Assembly (NCBI GenBank): GCA_030849465.1
Contig: JARVLF010000016.1
Location: 1-64,000 of the forward strand
Reading direction: 5' to 3'
Source of the DNA: Moesziomyces globuligerus
Taxonomy: Eukaryota > Basidiomycota > Ustilaginomycetes > Ustilaginales > Ustilaginaceae
DNA length: 64,000 nucleotides
Under the pieces are notes generated by a model, which was not told where the DNA came from, did not search any database, and was given only the letters and a program-made list of their open reading frames with translations. A program made the translations under genes and the position numbers. How positions within the stretch are numbered: position 1 is the stretch's first letter; the number at the start of each line of letters is the position of its first letter. This document shows, piece after piece, positions 19,641-30,730 of this stretch.

Positions 19641-20149
19641 GGTGGAACTCCGCCTCTATGCGCTTCTCCGACCTGACCTGACGAAATTCAGCTGAAAGGC
19701 GAGAGAGAGCAAGCTGAGCCGCGAGCGAGCTTGAGCGGAGTGAGGTGTCCGGTTGCGGAGGACTAGAATAGGATGGAGGCTGAAGAGTCGATGCTGATGA
19801 TTTCGGCGTGAGGAAGCCGGAGGGCGGTATGCAAGCAAACCTCCGCTGCACAAAGAAAAAAGGAAAAAGGTGCAAACTTGGATGTGGAGCGTGTTCGGAT
19901 CTCGGAACAGAGACCCTGGAGAAGACCTGTGACAGGCAGGCCGAGGCTGCAGCGAAGTAGCGAGGCAGCGATGCAGCGACAGCGCCTCCGAGACGGCAAC
20001 TTGCTTCCGCTTTGTTCCTCCACTCGGGCTAAGTTACTCTGTGACCGTACGATCAGCGCCGAGCTCTCTTCTGGTTTGTTCTTGCCACGTCCACCCTGGA
20101 ACTTGCCTCCTGACACTTGGACCTTCAATCCCCACATCATGCCTTTGAC
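19641..20149. promoter_or_regulatory. Divergent promoter region, MRH4-like gene and NAA35
   Basis: About 509 bp between two divergent start codons. No gene is seen. The NAA35 side contains a tiny upstream frame at 20139-20153. Confidence 0.55.
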
Positions 20150-20153
20150 ATGA
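20139..20153 (+). promoter_or_regulatory. Four-codon uORF overlapping the NAA35 start
   Basis: ATG CCT TTG ACA TGA: the stop of this minimal frame overlaps the NAA35 ATG at 20150 as ATGA. Ribosomes that start at the first ATG would end on top of the main start, a layout that can permit re-initiation or restrain translation. That it lies in the transcript is assumed. Confidence 0.5.
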
Positions 20154-22795
20154 ATGCATCTTCGCTTTCGCTTCCGCCTCCGCCTGCAAGCGATGCGAGC
20201 TCTGTCGCGATCCACGACACCGATGTGGGCATCTCTCCGGCTATGTGCGATCATGCTTCTGACACGGCTCAGACCCTGCCCGCAGCCCAGTCTCCATCCC
20301 CATCCGTGACGGCTGGATCCGCAGCTATCGTAGCGCTGCCTCCACGATCGGGATTCCAGGATGATACGCAGCTCCTCTTCTCTGCCTGCAACGACCTCCG
20401 ACTCGGCCAGATGGTCGCTGTTCCCAACTTTACCCTCTTGGATTCCATGGCGGCCGTCAAGATCATGGACGCCAGAATGGACTCGGGCATGGAGCTGCCC
20501 GACTCGCAGCTTCCAGAGTCGGACCGCTTGGATGCTTCCGTCGCTGCTCAAGCACAGTGCCATTTCGATGCCTTCCAGCCGCTTTCACCAACCGACGTCC
20601 TCTGGATCATGGATCGTCTTCTTGCCTGCGAGGCTGCCTGGCACCAAGGATCCGCGCTCTCTCAGACCTTGTATACCTGTCTCTACTTTCATGCCATCAA
20701 GAGTCTGTCGCCTAAACATCCGCGTCTACAACCGTCGCAAACCGAATCCGACGCCGATGCTCACGAAGCGCAACATCCACTCGAATTGGTTTACAAGGTC
20801 CTGCGTGCCTTTATTCTAGCCACCGTCAAGACCATCGACATTGCGTGGTCCGAGCTGACATCCAAACAGCATCTCCAAGATGGCGAAGACTATTCCTCCG
20901 ACAAGAACGGATTGAGTTTGCTCGAGACCACAGACACCGGATACATCATCGCCGAAGTCCAGGATGCCATCGACTGGATCCAGTCGCACGTCCATCTCTT
21001 GCAGCAGCCTCACGCCGACTCGCTCAGCACGAGGCTCAACTTTCGCAAGCAAATGCTATATGCCATGCGCCTGCTACAGGCACCAGCCGAAGCCGCTCCT
21101 TTGGATGTCGTGATGCATGCCAGATTCGCCCGACGCAACCTGGCCCTTCTCCACCCTTCGTCGCCCGCCTCGTTGGATCTTCTTCCATCCTCCGCAGGCT
21201 CCGACATAGCCTCGACCTCGACCTCGACCCAGGCTCTTGGTCCACCCGACCGATCGTGTGCCCCTTCCTCGGTTGCCATGGCTGCTTTCGACCCAGCCTA
21301 CAATCGTCGTCTGGCTTGGTGTCAGGCCCTGAGGCCCATCTCCCTTCCTCGCCCAGCCGAGACATGGAGCATTCTTGACGGCATCCTCCAAGAGCTTCAG
21401 CAAGTGGTCCAGGTGTTGCAACAGCCAGGCTTCATCGCCTGGAAGTCCTTTTTCACGCATCGCGCGATCAGCTACCAGACCGCCCAGCCATTGGCCGCCA
21501 CCCCCTACGTGCGATCGCTCTTTCAGACGGCCATATGCGATCGGAACATGATTGCCGGCCGCCTACCCTTGGACTGGATTGCCGAGGCTTTCTTTCACGA
21601 AGTCGCCCTTGTGAACCCCCTCTTGCTCCGACGTGCAGCTCGAATCGGCCGCGACAATGTTGAAGGTGGCTCTCACGGTCTCTGGAATGCGCCTCCACCA
21701 ATAGGGCAGCGGATTCACTACTTTCTCCAGCGCGTCTCGGGTCAACTGGTTCAGTACCTTTCGACACTCTCGCAGAACCGAGCGCGGTGCAAACGCACAA
21801 TGTCCTCCAGGCTGTACCGAGAGTGGCTTCACATTTCGGCCGAGGCCAGCGACATTGGTCGCCAGCTCGAGGCTTGCCTTGCTCCAGGCGAGCGCTACAT
21901 TCCAGACTCCCTCTTCGCGGCTACGCAGCATCTCGCGCTTGAGATCATGTCGCAAATCACCTTTTCGGGCTTCGAGCTCGAGCTGTACGGTCGCCGCACA
22001 GATTGGCAGAGTATGTGGTGGCTCGCCGCTCGCATCCAGGCCGAGCAGCGAGTCGTCTGCACAGATCTTCGCGATGAGCTGTCCAGGTCGTTCGAGTCGG
22101 ATCCACCCGATCAAGGAACCCGGGGTTACACGGCCACCATATCGTACTTGTCGAGCCAGATCCACCTAGCTCGGGCCCTGGAGCATCTGGCAAACGGCTG
22201 TATCCTGCTCGTCCACATCTCCCAAAGAGCCGCGGACGGCTCTGACGCTACACAAGAATCATGCGCGTGGCCACTCAGCCCCGAAGATGATTCTGCTGGG
22301 TTGCAACTTGCAAGATCCGTTTTCGCGAGTCGTATCAAGTGGATGCGCTCAAGCAGCTCTGGCCCCGGCGGACGAAATGGCATGGCGAAAGAGACGGAAT
22401 CCGAGGACGAGCTGTGGCAAGATTTCCTTTCGTATCGCTCGGCTGCGATCGAATGTGACACCGAAGTCCTCGTACAGAGAGCACAAGACAACCTCGATGC
22501 GGCAGTCGCAAATTTGCAGCAGATCGAGGGTACGGCCACTGATTTGACAAAGCAGAGTCTCATGGCGCGAGGGCAGAGCCTCTCTATTGGAGCGCTGTTG
22601 GCCACTGCTCGTCACAATCGGGACAGTTTGCAAAAGACTTCCATGGGACTGTCGAAGGCATCAGCACGAGAGCCTACGAGCCGCTCAAGTTCCGCTTTCA
22701 CTGAAGCTCCTCAAAGTGAATGGATCTTCGAGCACCCATGGTTCCCAAAGTGGAATCCGCGCAACAGAGCCGATGGATCATGCTCGCAGAGCTAA
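20150..22795 (+). CDS. NAA35: NatC N-terminal acetyltransferase auxiliary subunit Naa35 (Mak10)
   Basis: An 881-residue protein. NatC acetylates N-termini such as Met-Leu, Met-Ile and Met-Phe on cytosolic ribosomes, with Naa30 as catalytic subunit and Naa35 as the large scaffold. The Mak10 signature region is clear after a low-complexity N-terminus: CNDLRLGQMV, then FTLLDSMAAVKIMDARMDSGM, the counterpart of the conserved IMDPKMDAGM block, and the helical VLWIMDRLLACEAAWHQG segment. The first ATG in frame is 20150; the frame is open upstream only by way of non-ATG codons. The remainder is helical, with a C-terminal EHPWFPKW motif. Length is slightly above the family norm. Confidence 0.92.
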   Translation: MNASSLSLPPPPASDASSVAIHDTDVGISPAMCDHASDTAQTLPAAQSPSPSVTAGSAAIVALPPRSGFQDDTQLLFSACNDLRLGQMVAVPNFTLLDSMAAVKIMDARMDSGMELPDSQLPESDRLDASVAAQAQCHFDAFQPLSPTDVLWIMDRLLACEAAWHQGSALSQTLYTCLYFHAIKSLSPKHPRLQPSQTESDADAHEAQHPLELVYKVLRAFILATVKTIDIAWSELTSKQHLQDGEDYSSDKNGLSLLETTDTGYIIAEVQDAIDWIQSHVHLLQQPHADSLSTRLNFRKQMLYAMRLLQAPAEAAPLDVVMHARFARRNLALLHPSSPASLDLLPSSAGSDIASTSTSTQALGPPDRSCAPSSVAMAAFDPAYNRRLAWCQALRPISLPRPAETWSILDGILQELQQVVQVLQQPGFIAWKSFFTHRAISYQTAQPLAATPYVRSLFQTAICDRNMIAGRLPLDWIAEAFFHEVALVNPLLLRRAARIGRDNVEGGSHGLWNAPPPIGQRIHYFLQRVSGQLVQYLSTLSQNRARCKRTMSSRLYREWLHISAEASDIGRQLEACLAPGERYIPDSLFAATQHLALEIMSQITFSGFELELYGRRTDWQSMWWLAARIQAEQRVVCTDLRDELSRSFESDPPDQGTRGYTATISYLSSQIHLARALEHLANGCILLVHISQRAADGSDATQESCAWPLSPEDDSAGLQLARSVFASRIKWMRSSSSGPGGRNGMAKETESEDELWQDFLSYRSAAIECDTEVLVQRAQDNLDAAVANLQQIEGTATDLTKQSLMARGQSLSIGALLATARHNRDSLQKTSMGLSKASAREPTSRSSSAFTEAPQSEWIFEHPWFPKWNPRNRADGSCSQS

Positions 22796-23409
22796 ACTTT
22801 CGCCTAGCATGGACAATGAATATACCATTCCCTTGAACTTGGACCAACAGAGGCAGAATTGCGATGAATGGGCCTCAGATGTCGATTCCAGCTCTTCGGA
22901 AGACGACCTCGGTTAGATCATTCCAGCACCCTCCCGAACGGCCCATTGTGTCGCAAGCGACTCTGCGGCATCGAGATACGAACTCCGTTCGGAAGAGCGT
23001 GATCCGAAGAGTGTTGGTTGTTGCTTTGATGGGAAGCGGACACGAGGCGTGAGACCGACATGGTCAGCGGGAGCAGGATGCCGGGCGTTCCCGAGCTTCA
23101 GTTCGTGGGCGAGCTTGATTTGGTCGGCCAACTGGACAGGAGAGAAGGGATCATCAGATAACGCGACACAGGGGCGCTGCAGCGCGGATCCGCTTTGAGG
23201 GCTGCAGGGAGCGGTATGCAAGAGGTGCATTAGCACATTTGCGTCGCGCGTTCAGCGCCGATTGAATTGTGTTCACGTTCCGTTGATGAGGTGGCGGGAG
23301 GGAGCGCGGAAGGGGTCGGGCGCACAGCGGCAAAGGGTGTGCACGGAGAGGATCGCGTGGGCGAGCATTGCTGGAACGAGCGGAGAATCTCTTCTGTCAC
23401 GACCCGAAC

Positions 23410-23436
23410 TTATCTGATTGGATCGAAATCTGATAA
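23410..23436. promoter_or_regulatory. Paired GATA-type sites upstream of the ferric reductase
   Basis: TTATCT (AGATAA on the minus strand) at 23410-23415 and TGATAA at 23431-23436. In Ustilago maydis the GATA repressor Urbs1 binds (G/T)GATAA and controls iron-uptake genes. Further sites lie at 23157-23162 (AGATAA) and 23918-23923 (TGATAA). They are 0.7-1.4 kb from the start codon, so function is inferred. Confidence 0.4.
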
Positions 23437-24490
23437 AAGAAAAAACCGCCGCTCACATGCAGAAATTAAATAGGCAGGTTCTTCCAACCATGCTTGGCTT
23501 TGCCCTCGTCCTCTTCTATGGCTGGCGGTGGCGACCATCCTGCAGGGCGCACCCCCACTACGACGCTTTCACGATTCTAAAGGCGAAGCGCTGTCAAGGT
23601 TCCAGACCACTGAAAGAGGCTCGCAAATTCACCGCCCAGGCGGAGCCCAAGCTAGCATGCATGTCGTGAGAACGATCTCGAGGCAGAGCTTGTTCCGCCC
23701 GTGCCCCTTCTCCTTCTCGGACGCTCATGAGCTTGGATGGGAGACTGAGTCAAAGCGGATGAAGCTCGAGTGACTAGTTGCAGAGTCAGCCTGTACTGCG
23801 TCGCTTCACGCAGGAGTGGAGCCGGAGAGATGGACGGCCGCTTGCAACAGGATCGCTGCAAGCGAGGCGATATCATGCCCATCCGTGGCGAGAAGCTTCA
23901 AGAGTCATTGTGCAATCTGATAAGACGAGTTTTTTCCTCGACCTTGGTGCTGCGATGCACTCTCATGCCGCAGGCATAAGCGGAGTTCAGCCGCTTTCAC
24001 CGCCGCTTCCCTGCTGCATGGTGGCTTTTCTTCCATCGGCTCTGGCGGTGCTGCCTCCTCTCGCGCATCCGAACGCCATCTGCGCACATTCGGCTCAGCT
24101 TGTGCCCGCAACGTGGCCTTGACCATTGACCAATCAGCAATGTGCGTGTCACCGAAAGACCTTTTCGTCTCGGTCCGCTCCTGCGCCCTTGTCAGGGAGC
24201 GGGAACGCGCTTCTTGGGCCGAGGCCTCTTTGCAGCCGAACCTGCTCCGATCGTATTGGACAAGCTCTACATTGTTGCAGTACCCAGCTTCCTTCTTTTG
24301 TCTCGCGAGACCTCGCATCACAATGCGGACCGGGCAAGAAGTCGAGCCTCTTTCCGCCCTGCCTTCCCTCTCGAGCTTACAGAGCCCAACCAGAGGAAGA
24401 AAGTCTATCAGTCAGTCCCTTGATCTGCAGCTTTGCGAAGCAGCCTAGGCTCAACGGCCCTGCCTGCCTACATGCACACCCACTAGTCCA

Positions 24491-24496
24491 TATAAG
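24491..24496 (+). promoter_or_regulatory. TATA-like box of the ferric reductase gene
   Basis: TATAAG about 100 bp upstream of the chosen ATG (24592), in a segment without other obvious signals. Confidence 0.4.
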
Positions 24497-24591
24497 ACCA
24501 CGTGCCCCAGCGCGGACATCCCTTCCCCGTTTGTTCTTCACTCGAGATCTCGACCCTGCCTTGTACGGACTGCAAGACCGCGTTCGTCACG

Positions 24592-27143
24592 ATGATCGCA
24601 AAGCCTTGGGAATTGGACAAGAAGTCCTTGGGTCGCATCAGTAAGCTGCCTCCTGCTCGGCGTCAAGATGGACTTCTGTCATACCAGCACTTCAACCACA
24701 ACTCGTACAAGGTTCCATGCTACAGCTCGTGAGTGGCTCCTGACATTCCTTGGAGCGCGGTTCATCTGTCCTGACTGTCCAACCTTTGCCCGTACCACCG
24801 CCCCTGGTTTGAACCTCAGCTTTGTCATCTACGGACTCTTCCTTCTCTTGATTGTTGTTGCTGGTGTCAACCGGCTCTACGCCTGGTCTCTGCCTAGCAG
24901 CCACGCTCAATGTAGGAGAAAGTTGAGGCTGATTCGGGCACATATCTTCGAGCACCCACTCGTATGTCGCAAGCACTCCGAAGTCGCGAGCTTCCCCGGG
25001 TTGGGCTGGCTCACCCTGCAGCTTCCTCTCCGCGGAGAAGCCATCGTTCTTCTACTCCTCTCGCTGGCCAACTTCCTTCCACTTGTCGCCTTCTATGATC
25101 TCTTGACTGGTGATCGTAACACGATATACCCCGGCCCGACAGGCAAGCGGGACCAGATCTGTCGTCACCTCGCCGATCGCACTGCTATTCTCGGCACGGC
25201 GCAGCTGCCGCTCTTGATTATCATGGCAAGCAAAAGAACGCCGCTGGCCATCGTCGCTGGCCTCGGCATGAACCGTCTCATGCTGTTTCACCGATGGATC
25301 GCAAGATGGGTCTGGCTTCACATCGTCCTCCACACCGCTGCCTTCACGGCAATCTACATCAGAAGAGGGGGATCGGCGGGCGTGGCGAATCTGCTCGAAA
25401 AGACCTACGTCAAGTGGGGTGTGGTCTCTCTCAGTATGATGTTCGGCCTTGTTTTCTTGTCGCTCAGGGTATTGCGACAGTGGTCATATGAGGTACGTAC
25501 GCGCGTCGACACGGGACAACAACATCTAAGCTTGGGTGCCAATCATAACGACTTTCTTCTCACATTCTCTTCTTTCTTTTCCTGTCTAGATCTTCGTGCT
25601 GCTACACATCCTCATGGCTTTCTTCGCAGTTCTTGGGGCGTACTTGCACATCGCGCTGATCCACTCGAGCAGAGTAAGTGTACTGTCATTTTTTGCTGGA
25701 GCTCTTCCTGTATCGGCGCCATTGTGCTCCATCTGAAGCAGGTCAAGGAGGATGCGTATTGGGCAACCCATTTCTGACGTCGTTCGAACTCCTCTTCGTC
25801 CGTCGCCTTCGCAGTTCCAGATGTTTGTCGTCATGACCGAAATCTCGGCGGCAGTCTGGGCCTTTGATCGAGCAGTTCGACTCGTCAGCCGTATGCTCTT
25901 GTCTTTCTCTTCATCAAGGCGTTCTGGAGCTGGCAAGCTGCCCATCATCAAGTGCGCAACAGCTGCGGTCTCCAGCTTTGACAGCAACAGCAAGTACACT
26001 TTATTGCGGATCTCCCTTCCAGCGGCCAAGCTGAGGTTCCCCGATCAACCAAGAATCGCAGGCGGCATCGCGGCTGGGGACGATATCCGCATCACCATTC
26101 CGCGCCTGCAGTGGATCGGTGAGCATCCCTTCACCGTTTTCTCGGTGGGATCGCAGCCAGACGCTGCTTCGCAAGGCTACGTAGAGCTCCTCATCAAGAC
26201 CGAAGCAGGAATCACGCGCAAGCTGTCTGAACTGATCAAAGATCACACAGGCAAAAGTGTCACTGACAAGGACATGGAAGCTGCAGGCAAGGAGGAGGAG
26301 GGGAGAGACGTAGCAGTATTGGTGGAGGGACCGTTCGGGATGATTCCGGACATCTCAGAAGCCTCGAACGTGGTGTTGGTGTCGGGCGGCATCGCCATCA
26401 CTTACTGCTGGCCCCTATTCTTAGCTGCTGTCCAGGCTAGCGAAAAGCAGAAGCTCAAATCGTGCAAGCTTGTATGGATGGTTCGCGACGAAGGTATGTA
26501 CCGATCCCCAGGCTATCACTCCAATACAGACCCCGGTCCGCTTGCGTGCATTGAACTGATACAATCACAATTCATCTCCTGCCCAGAACTGCTGACATTT
26601 ATCAGCAAGATGTCTAAAGAACTGGTCGAAGAGATGGAGGGACAGCAGGGCTGGAGAGGTTGCTCGTTCTCGATCGACTTGTACGTCACCTCGTCTGCTT
26701 CAACCGTTACCTTGCGCTCAGGTTTGGAAGAGCAAAACGCTGCGACACGACTCTCGCCATCCATGTCGCTCGCCTCGTTGGAAGACAAGGAGTCGGCTTG
26801 CTCCTCGGAAGCTACAAGTCAAAAGGGCTCGACGCCGTCCTCCGAGAACATAAAGAACATCTCTAGCGAGCACGACGCCGAAAAGTCGGGTGACGTCGAA
26901 GGTCATGCTACAAATCAGACGTCCAGAGACGTGATCAAGATCAACAAGATGCGCGGACGTCCAGCAGTGCTGTCCGCAGCCTTGTTCGGCCATCTGAACG
27001 AGGACGAGCTGCGTACGAGTGGAGGGCTGACGGTCGGTCTGTGCGGGCCTGCAGGCTTGTGCGACGATGTACGAGTCGAGACGGTCAAGATGCTCAAGGC
27101 CGGATACCACATCGAACTGCTCGAAGACTGCTTCACCTGGTGA
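24592..27143 (+). CDS. Ferric reductase / FRE-type transmembrane oxidoreductase, five exons
   Basis: Model: 24592-24728, 24820-25492, 25590-25673, 25815-26493 and 26587-27143 (709 residues). All introns are GT-AG (91, 97, 141 and 93 nt), and the frame holds through every join. The protein reduces Fe(III) at the plasma membrane by moving electrons from NADPH through FAD and two haems. Haem histidine pairs are visible in FHRWIARWVWLH and in exon 3 (LLHILMAFFAVLGAYLH). FAD binding is at HPFTVFS, nucleotide binding at GGIAIT, and the C-terminus ends in FTW, as in the family. Exon 1 is short and gives NSYKVPC before the first membrane segment. The 3' end of the 141-nt intron could instead lie at 25820. 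The acidic/Ser-rich insert near the C-terminus is unusual. Which substrate is reduced is not shown by the sequence. Confidence 0.85.
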
Positions 27144-27750
27144 TCTCGTCGTCGATTGAAGCAGGCACACGGAGCAGACACCAGCAAAAGCTGTAAAGCT
27201 CAACGCGATAGAAATGAAACCACAATGACAGAAGTCCATCAGACTGACCAACGCCAAGCGGACCGTAAATGGCTCTCTGTATCGACGCTCCATGACCGAA
27301 GAGACTCTCATTGGCCCCTGATCGATTTGCTCGCCTTCTGCGTCCAGCGGTGCGACGAATCCAAATATGATGATTCCTCGACGGTGCGGCTGAGCGCTCT
27401 GCGAGATTCGGACAACCGCGGACGGTCTCGGCTGAACCAGGCAGAAAGCGGGGAGAAAGCAGGTAATCCATAAGCAACGTCGCTTCTCATCTGTACGATC
27501 GAGACCCACCGCCCTTCATCGTTACCCGCTCCTGGCTCTGGGCAAAAAGAAAGCAAGATGATGTCAGAGCGTAAAATCGTACACTTCAATTCTGTCCAGG
27601 TTTGTCGAGGGTGGAGTAAGCTGTCTCGGATGTCGGAACTCGAAGTGGCAAGAAGAACTGCCTATCGGCCAAGTTCACTGCACGCTTGACACTTTGCCTC
27701 CCGCAGTCACTCCCTCTCTCGTCCTCACGCCGACGCCAGAAAAGCCGAAG
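27144..27750. other. Intergenic region, ferric reductase to LYRM2-like gene
   Basis: About 600 bp with no convincing coding frame. It presumably holds the terminator of the ferric reductase and the promoter of the next gene. Confidence 0.5.
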
Positions 27751-28080
27751 ATGCTGTTGACGGTCGCAAGAGCCGCACGGGCGGATCTCAAGTCGAGCCA
27801 GCTCACTCTAGAGCACTTCCTCATGCGATCTCGCACGCTCTCGCTTTACCGCAAGTACCTTCGAGCCACGCGTGACATCCCCAATCCACTAGCTCGTTGG
27901 GAGACGATTCAATTCTTCCGGGACGATGTGCATCGCTTCCGACACGAGACCGATCTCGAAAGAATCAAGGATCTTCTCATGCAGGGGCATCGCTTCCTCA
28001 AGCAGATGCAAGGTCAGATGAGTCTCGCCGGCGCTTCGTCCGACTCGGCCAACAAATTGCGAGGAACACGGCAGCTGTAG
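27751..28080 (+). CDS. LYRM2: LYR-motif mitochondrial protein, LYRM2-like
   Basis: A 109-residue protein of the Complex1_LYR family. After a short basic N-terminus come LTLEHFLMRSRTLSLYRKYLR, with the LYR tripeptide and the preceding hydrophobic helix, then RDIPNP and the second and third helices ending MQGHRFLKQMQ. The order of these blocks matches LYRM2, a small matrix protein linked to respiratory complex I assembly; other LYR paralogues are less similar. LYR proteins bind acyl-carrier protein through this fold. The first ATG in frame is 27751. The frame is open further upstream without a Met, and a cgcag just before could be a splice acceptor for an unseen leader exon. Confidence 0.82.
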   Translation: MLLTVARAARADLKSSQLTLEHFLMRSRTLSLYRKYLRATRDIPNPLARWETIQFFRDDVHRFRHETDLERIKDLLMQGHRFLKQMQGQMSLAGASSDSANKLRGTRQL

Positions 28081-28740
28081 TCCGAAGGATGTGCACAAAC
28101 AACGCCCACACAACTTCGTCAGATGGATTTCCGCAATGTTTCTCGCTGCGGCTTTGCATCACGTCCCTGCATCGCGTCCTGCCTCAATCTCACGCGCGGA
28201 GCCCAGTTTGGACAACGTGTCTACGCCACATGAGGGCTCTGCAAAGGAACGCCTCCGAGACAGAGATGCACACGGTCACTCTCGACACGGTCAAGCAGGT
28301 ACATGGTCAGGCGATGCCGGCTATGCGCGTACAGACGTCTCGAAGCAAGCGCGGGTTGCGCAGGCTGCAGACCTTGACGGCTCGGCTGCTACAAGGCAAG
28401 TTTGCCAACTTTGCGCCGTGGCGCTCTTTGACGGTGCTGTGCAAGGGACAGGCAAGGCCTCGCCCACGATTGGAGAGCAAAACCAGGTCAAGGTCGCTTG
28501 TCTCGCATACACAGTCGTGTTAGTTTGACCTCATGATCACGACTTCAGTTAGGGGACGGAGGTCTCCTCTTACCATGCGTCATGCGCATGGATAGAAATG
28601 CGCGAAGATGTCAAAGCTAGGCGCACGGGCATCCTCCGTCCAACTCCGTGACGCGGCGCAGCTTTAGATCACGCAATGTCAGATTAGGTTTGGTGGCAAA
28701 CTGAATGGATTTCTTGGTAGCATGCATGACTGATCTTGGA
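28081..28740. other. Intergenic region between convergent LYRM2-like and SNIP1-like genes
   Basis: About 660 bp. Open frames exist in it but start without ATG and show no recognisable protein features. Longer than the other convergent gaps in this window. Confidence 0.5.
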
Positions 28741-29844
28741 TCATGTTGCGGACTCGTCGAGAAGGACATACTCGCGCGTGCTGGCGCCAAAGGTAAGCGT
28801 GTCGCCGGAGCGAAGTTGATAATAGCGCGAAGTGGGGATCTCGGAATTGTTGACATAGGAGCCGTTGCTAGATTCGAGATCTATGAGGAACGGCCTGCAC
28901 AACAAAAAAGGGTGAAGAAGGAGAGGAGCCAAACGTCAGATGGTCTGCTATAGGAATGGAGGTGAGCTGAATGGGGGAACGTACTGAATGCGCTTTTTCT
29001 TGTCCCCAAATTCGTTGGTGGTGATGGTCTGGCGGTACTGAACGACGGCGTGCTGTTTGGAGCACGACTCGTGATCCAGCGGAATGTCGACGACGGTGCG
29101 GTCTCTGCCGAGGAGATAGGCGGATTGGGAGCCGAGATGGAGCACCTGCTGCTCTTTGCCGTCTTTGAAGCAGTACAGGCGCCAGCGCGTTTTGGGTTTA
29201 CGTGCCTCAGGCGGCTCATGATACTTGAGCGCCACGCCGTTAAGCATGTTGGATTCGGCGGCTAGCAAGCCTGAAGGCGCAAAGTTTGGCGCATCATCGT
29301 CTTGGTCGTCGTCAGATTGAGCATCGGCTTCGTCGGGTCGAATAGAAGCTGACGCCGAGATGTTTGCCGCGGGCGCTGCAGCGGGCGCGCCAGATTGCCT
29401 CGGAGGCGAGAGAGGGCGTGCTGGAGACCTGGAGGTCCGGCGATGCGAGGTAGTCTCGGAGCGATCGTGATGTCGGCGGGAGGAGGAGTGTCGGTGCGAG
29501 CGGTGTGCATCCTCCCTTTGCGAGGAGCGGTGCTTTTCGTCGCGACGACGTCGATGGTGGTCATCGTCGTCCCGCGACGTCTTTGAGCGTGAAGAGGACG
29601 CGGCTGTTTCGTCTCGTCCGTGACGGCTTCGATGAGGCGAGCTGGATCGCTGCCTCTCATGAGTTCGGTGACGACTGGAGCGGCTGTCTCTGTCGCGGTG
29701 CTCGCGATGCTCCCGATCCGAATGCGAACGTCGGTCGCGATGCTCAGAGTGAGTGTCTCGGTCCCTCCGACTAGCAGATTTCGAAGAGGAGCCGCGATGC
29801 GCACCGGCCCGGGGCGAGAGGCCCTCCGGCTGGATTTCCGACAT
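28741..29844 (-). CDS. PML1: FHA-domain spliceosomal protein, SNIP1/Pml1-like, two exons
   Basis: Exons 29844-28985 and 28894-28741 are separated by a 90-nt GT-AG intron; the product has 337 residues. The N-terminal half is an Arg/Ser/His/Asp-rich low-complexity region, typical of splicing factors. The C-terminal FHA domain starts near YCFKDGKEQQVLHLGSQSAYLLGRD and continues with HESCSKQHAVVQYR, then across the intron as PFLIDLESSNGSYVNN to the end, REYVLLDES. The intron falls inside the FHA domain. SNIP1/Pml1 binds phosphothreonine and belongs to the RES complex, which helps retain and splice pre-mRNA. The frame is open upstream to 30039, but the ATG at 29844 has good context. It diverges from SDH2. 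Confidence 0.88.
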
Positions 29845-30730
29845 GGTGAGCTGAGTTGGAGACGAGGTGACAGAGAACAGCATAGGCGAGCCAAGCAAAA
29901 CAGTGGGAGAGGGGCGAAGAGAGATCGGGGTGTGGAGGGATCGCCGAGATCCGAATCGAGGAGAAATCCGCTCCAACACGGACGAATTCGGGAAGTCGAA
30001 GTGCCAAAGTCTAACAGACAGGCTTTGATTGGAATACATCGGCAGGATTCGGTGCAGAGGCAGATGCGACGGCGACGCTGCGAGGAATTATGTCAGCTGG
30101 TCCAGGTGGTGAAGCGGAAGAAAATTACGCAGCTCGAACACGCAGAGCAGAGCGCCGCTGGCTGTTGCTGGGCGTTGGTGTGGCGCGAGGTCCAATCAGA
30201 GACGAGTGGATTTCAAAGCCAAAGCTCAATTCAAGCTGGGAAATTGCGAGGCTTTTGGCGCGCGACTCTGCCTTCGGCTGGCTGGCTGGCTGGCTGGCTG
30301 GACGCTTCGGCGGGGCAAAGGCGTGGAAGAGCCGATTCAGGCCGAGCTGAAAGAGAGCCAAAGGCAGCAGGCGGCGATGGGATTCTTTCGCCGCTCATGG
30401 CCCAGCACAGCGTGTTTTGGTAATCAGCGGCAGCACGCACACTCGCTCACACACTCTCAGACACAGAGAGCGCTGCTGAGGCTGGTGGCTGGCAGACGAG
30501 CGCTGACCGTGCCCCGCACAAGGAATTGCAAGTGGCAGCCGTCTCATCCGCCCGTTGCCCAGAGTGCGCTTCCTAAGCCCAGCTGAGAGCCATCGCCGCC
30601 AAACCGTGTCGGCGCGCGCGCGCGCAAGCCAGCAAAGACACTTAGTCCGCCAACGTCATTGCATCTCTTTCCCGGTTACGATCACCATCCTTCCTTCACC
30701 CCTCACCACACCAACACACTGATCGCAATC
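29845..30730. promoter_or_regulatory. Divergent promoter region, SNIP1-like gene and SDH2
   Basis: About 890 bp. It contains a (GGCT)n microsatellite near 30279-30302 and an alternating CG run at 30611-30625. A CT/AC-rich leader precedes the SDH2 ATG. No gene is seen. Confidence 0.55.
30279..30302. repeat. (GGCT)n microsatellite
   Basis: About six perfect tetranucleotide copies in the promoter region between the SNIP1-like gene and SDH2. Confidence 0.9.

Larger units (their letters stand above)
22796..24591. other. 1.8-kb intergenic region between NAA35 and the ferric reductase
   Basis: No gene can be supported. The first part holds a 35-codon acidic frame (22809-22916) that may be chance. 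Several GATA-type sites (23157, 23410, 23431, 23918) and a TATA-like box (24491) point to a long promoter for the ferric reductase. Confidence 0.5.
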
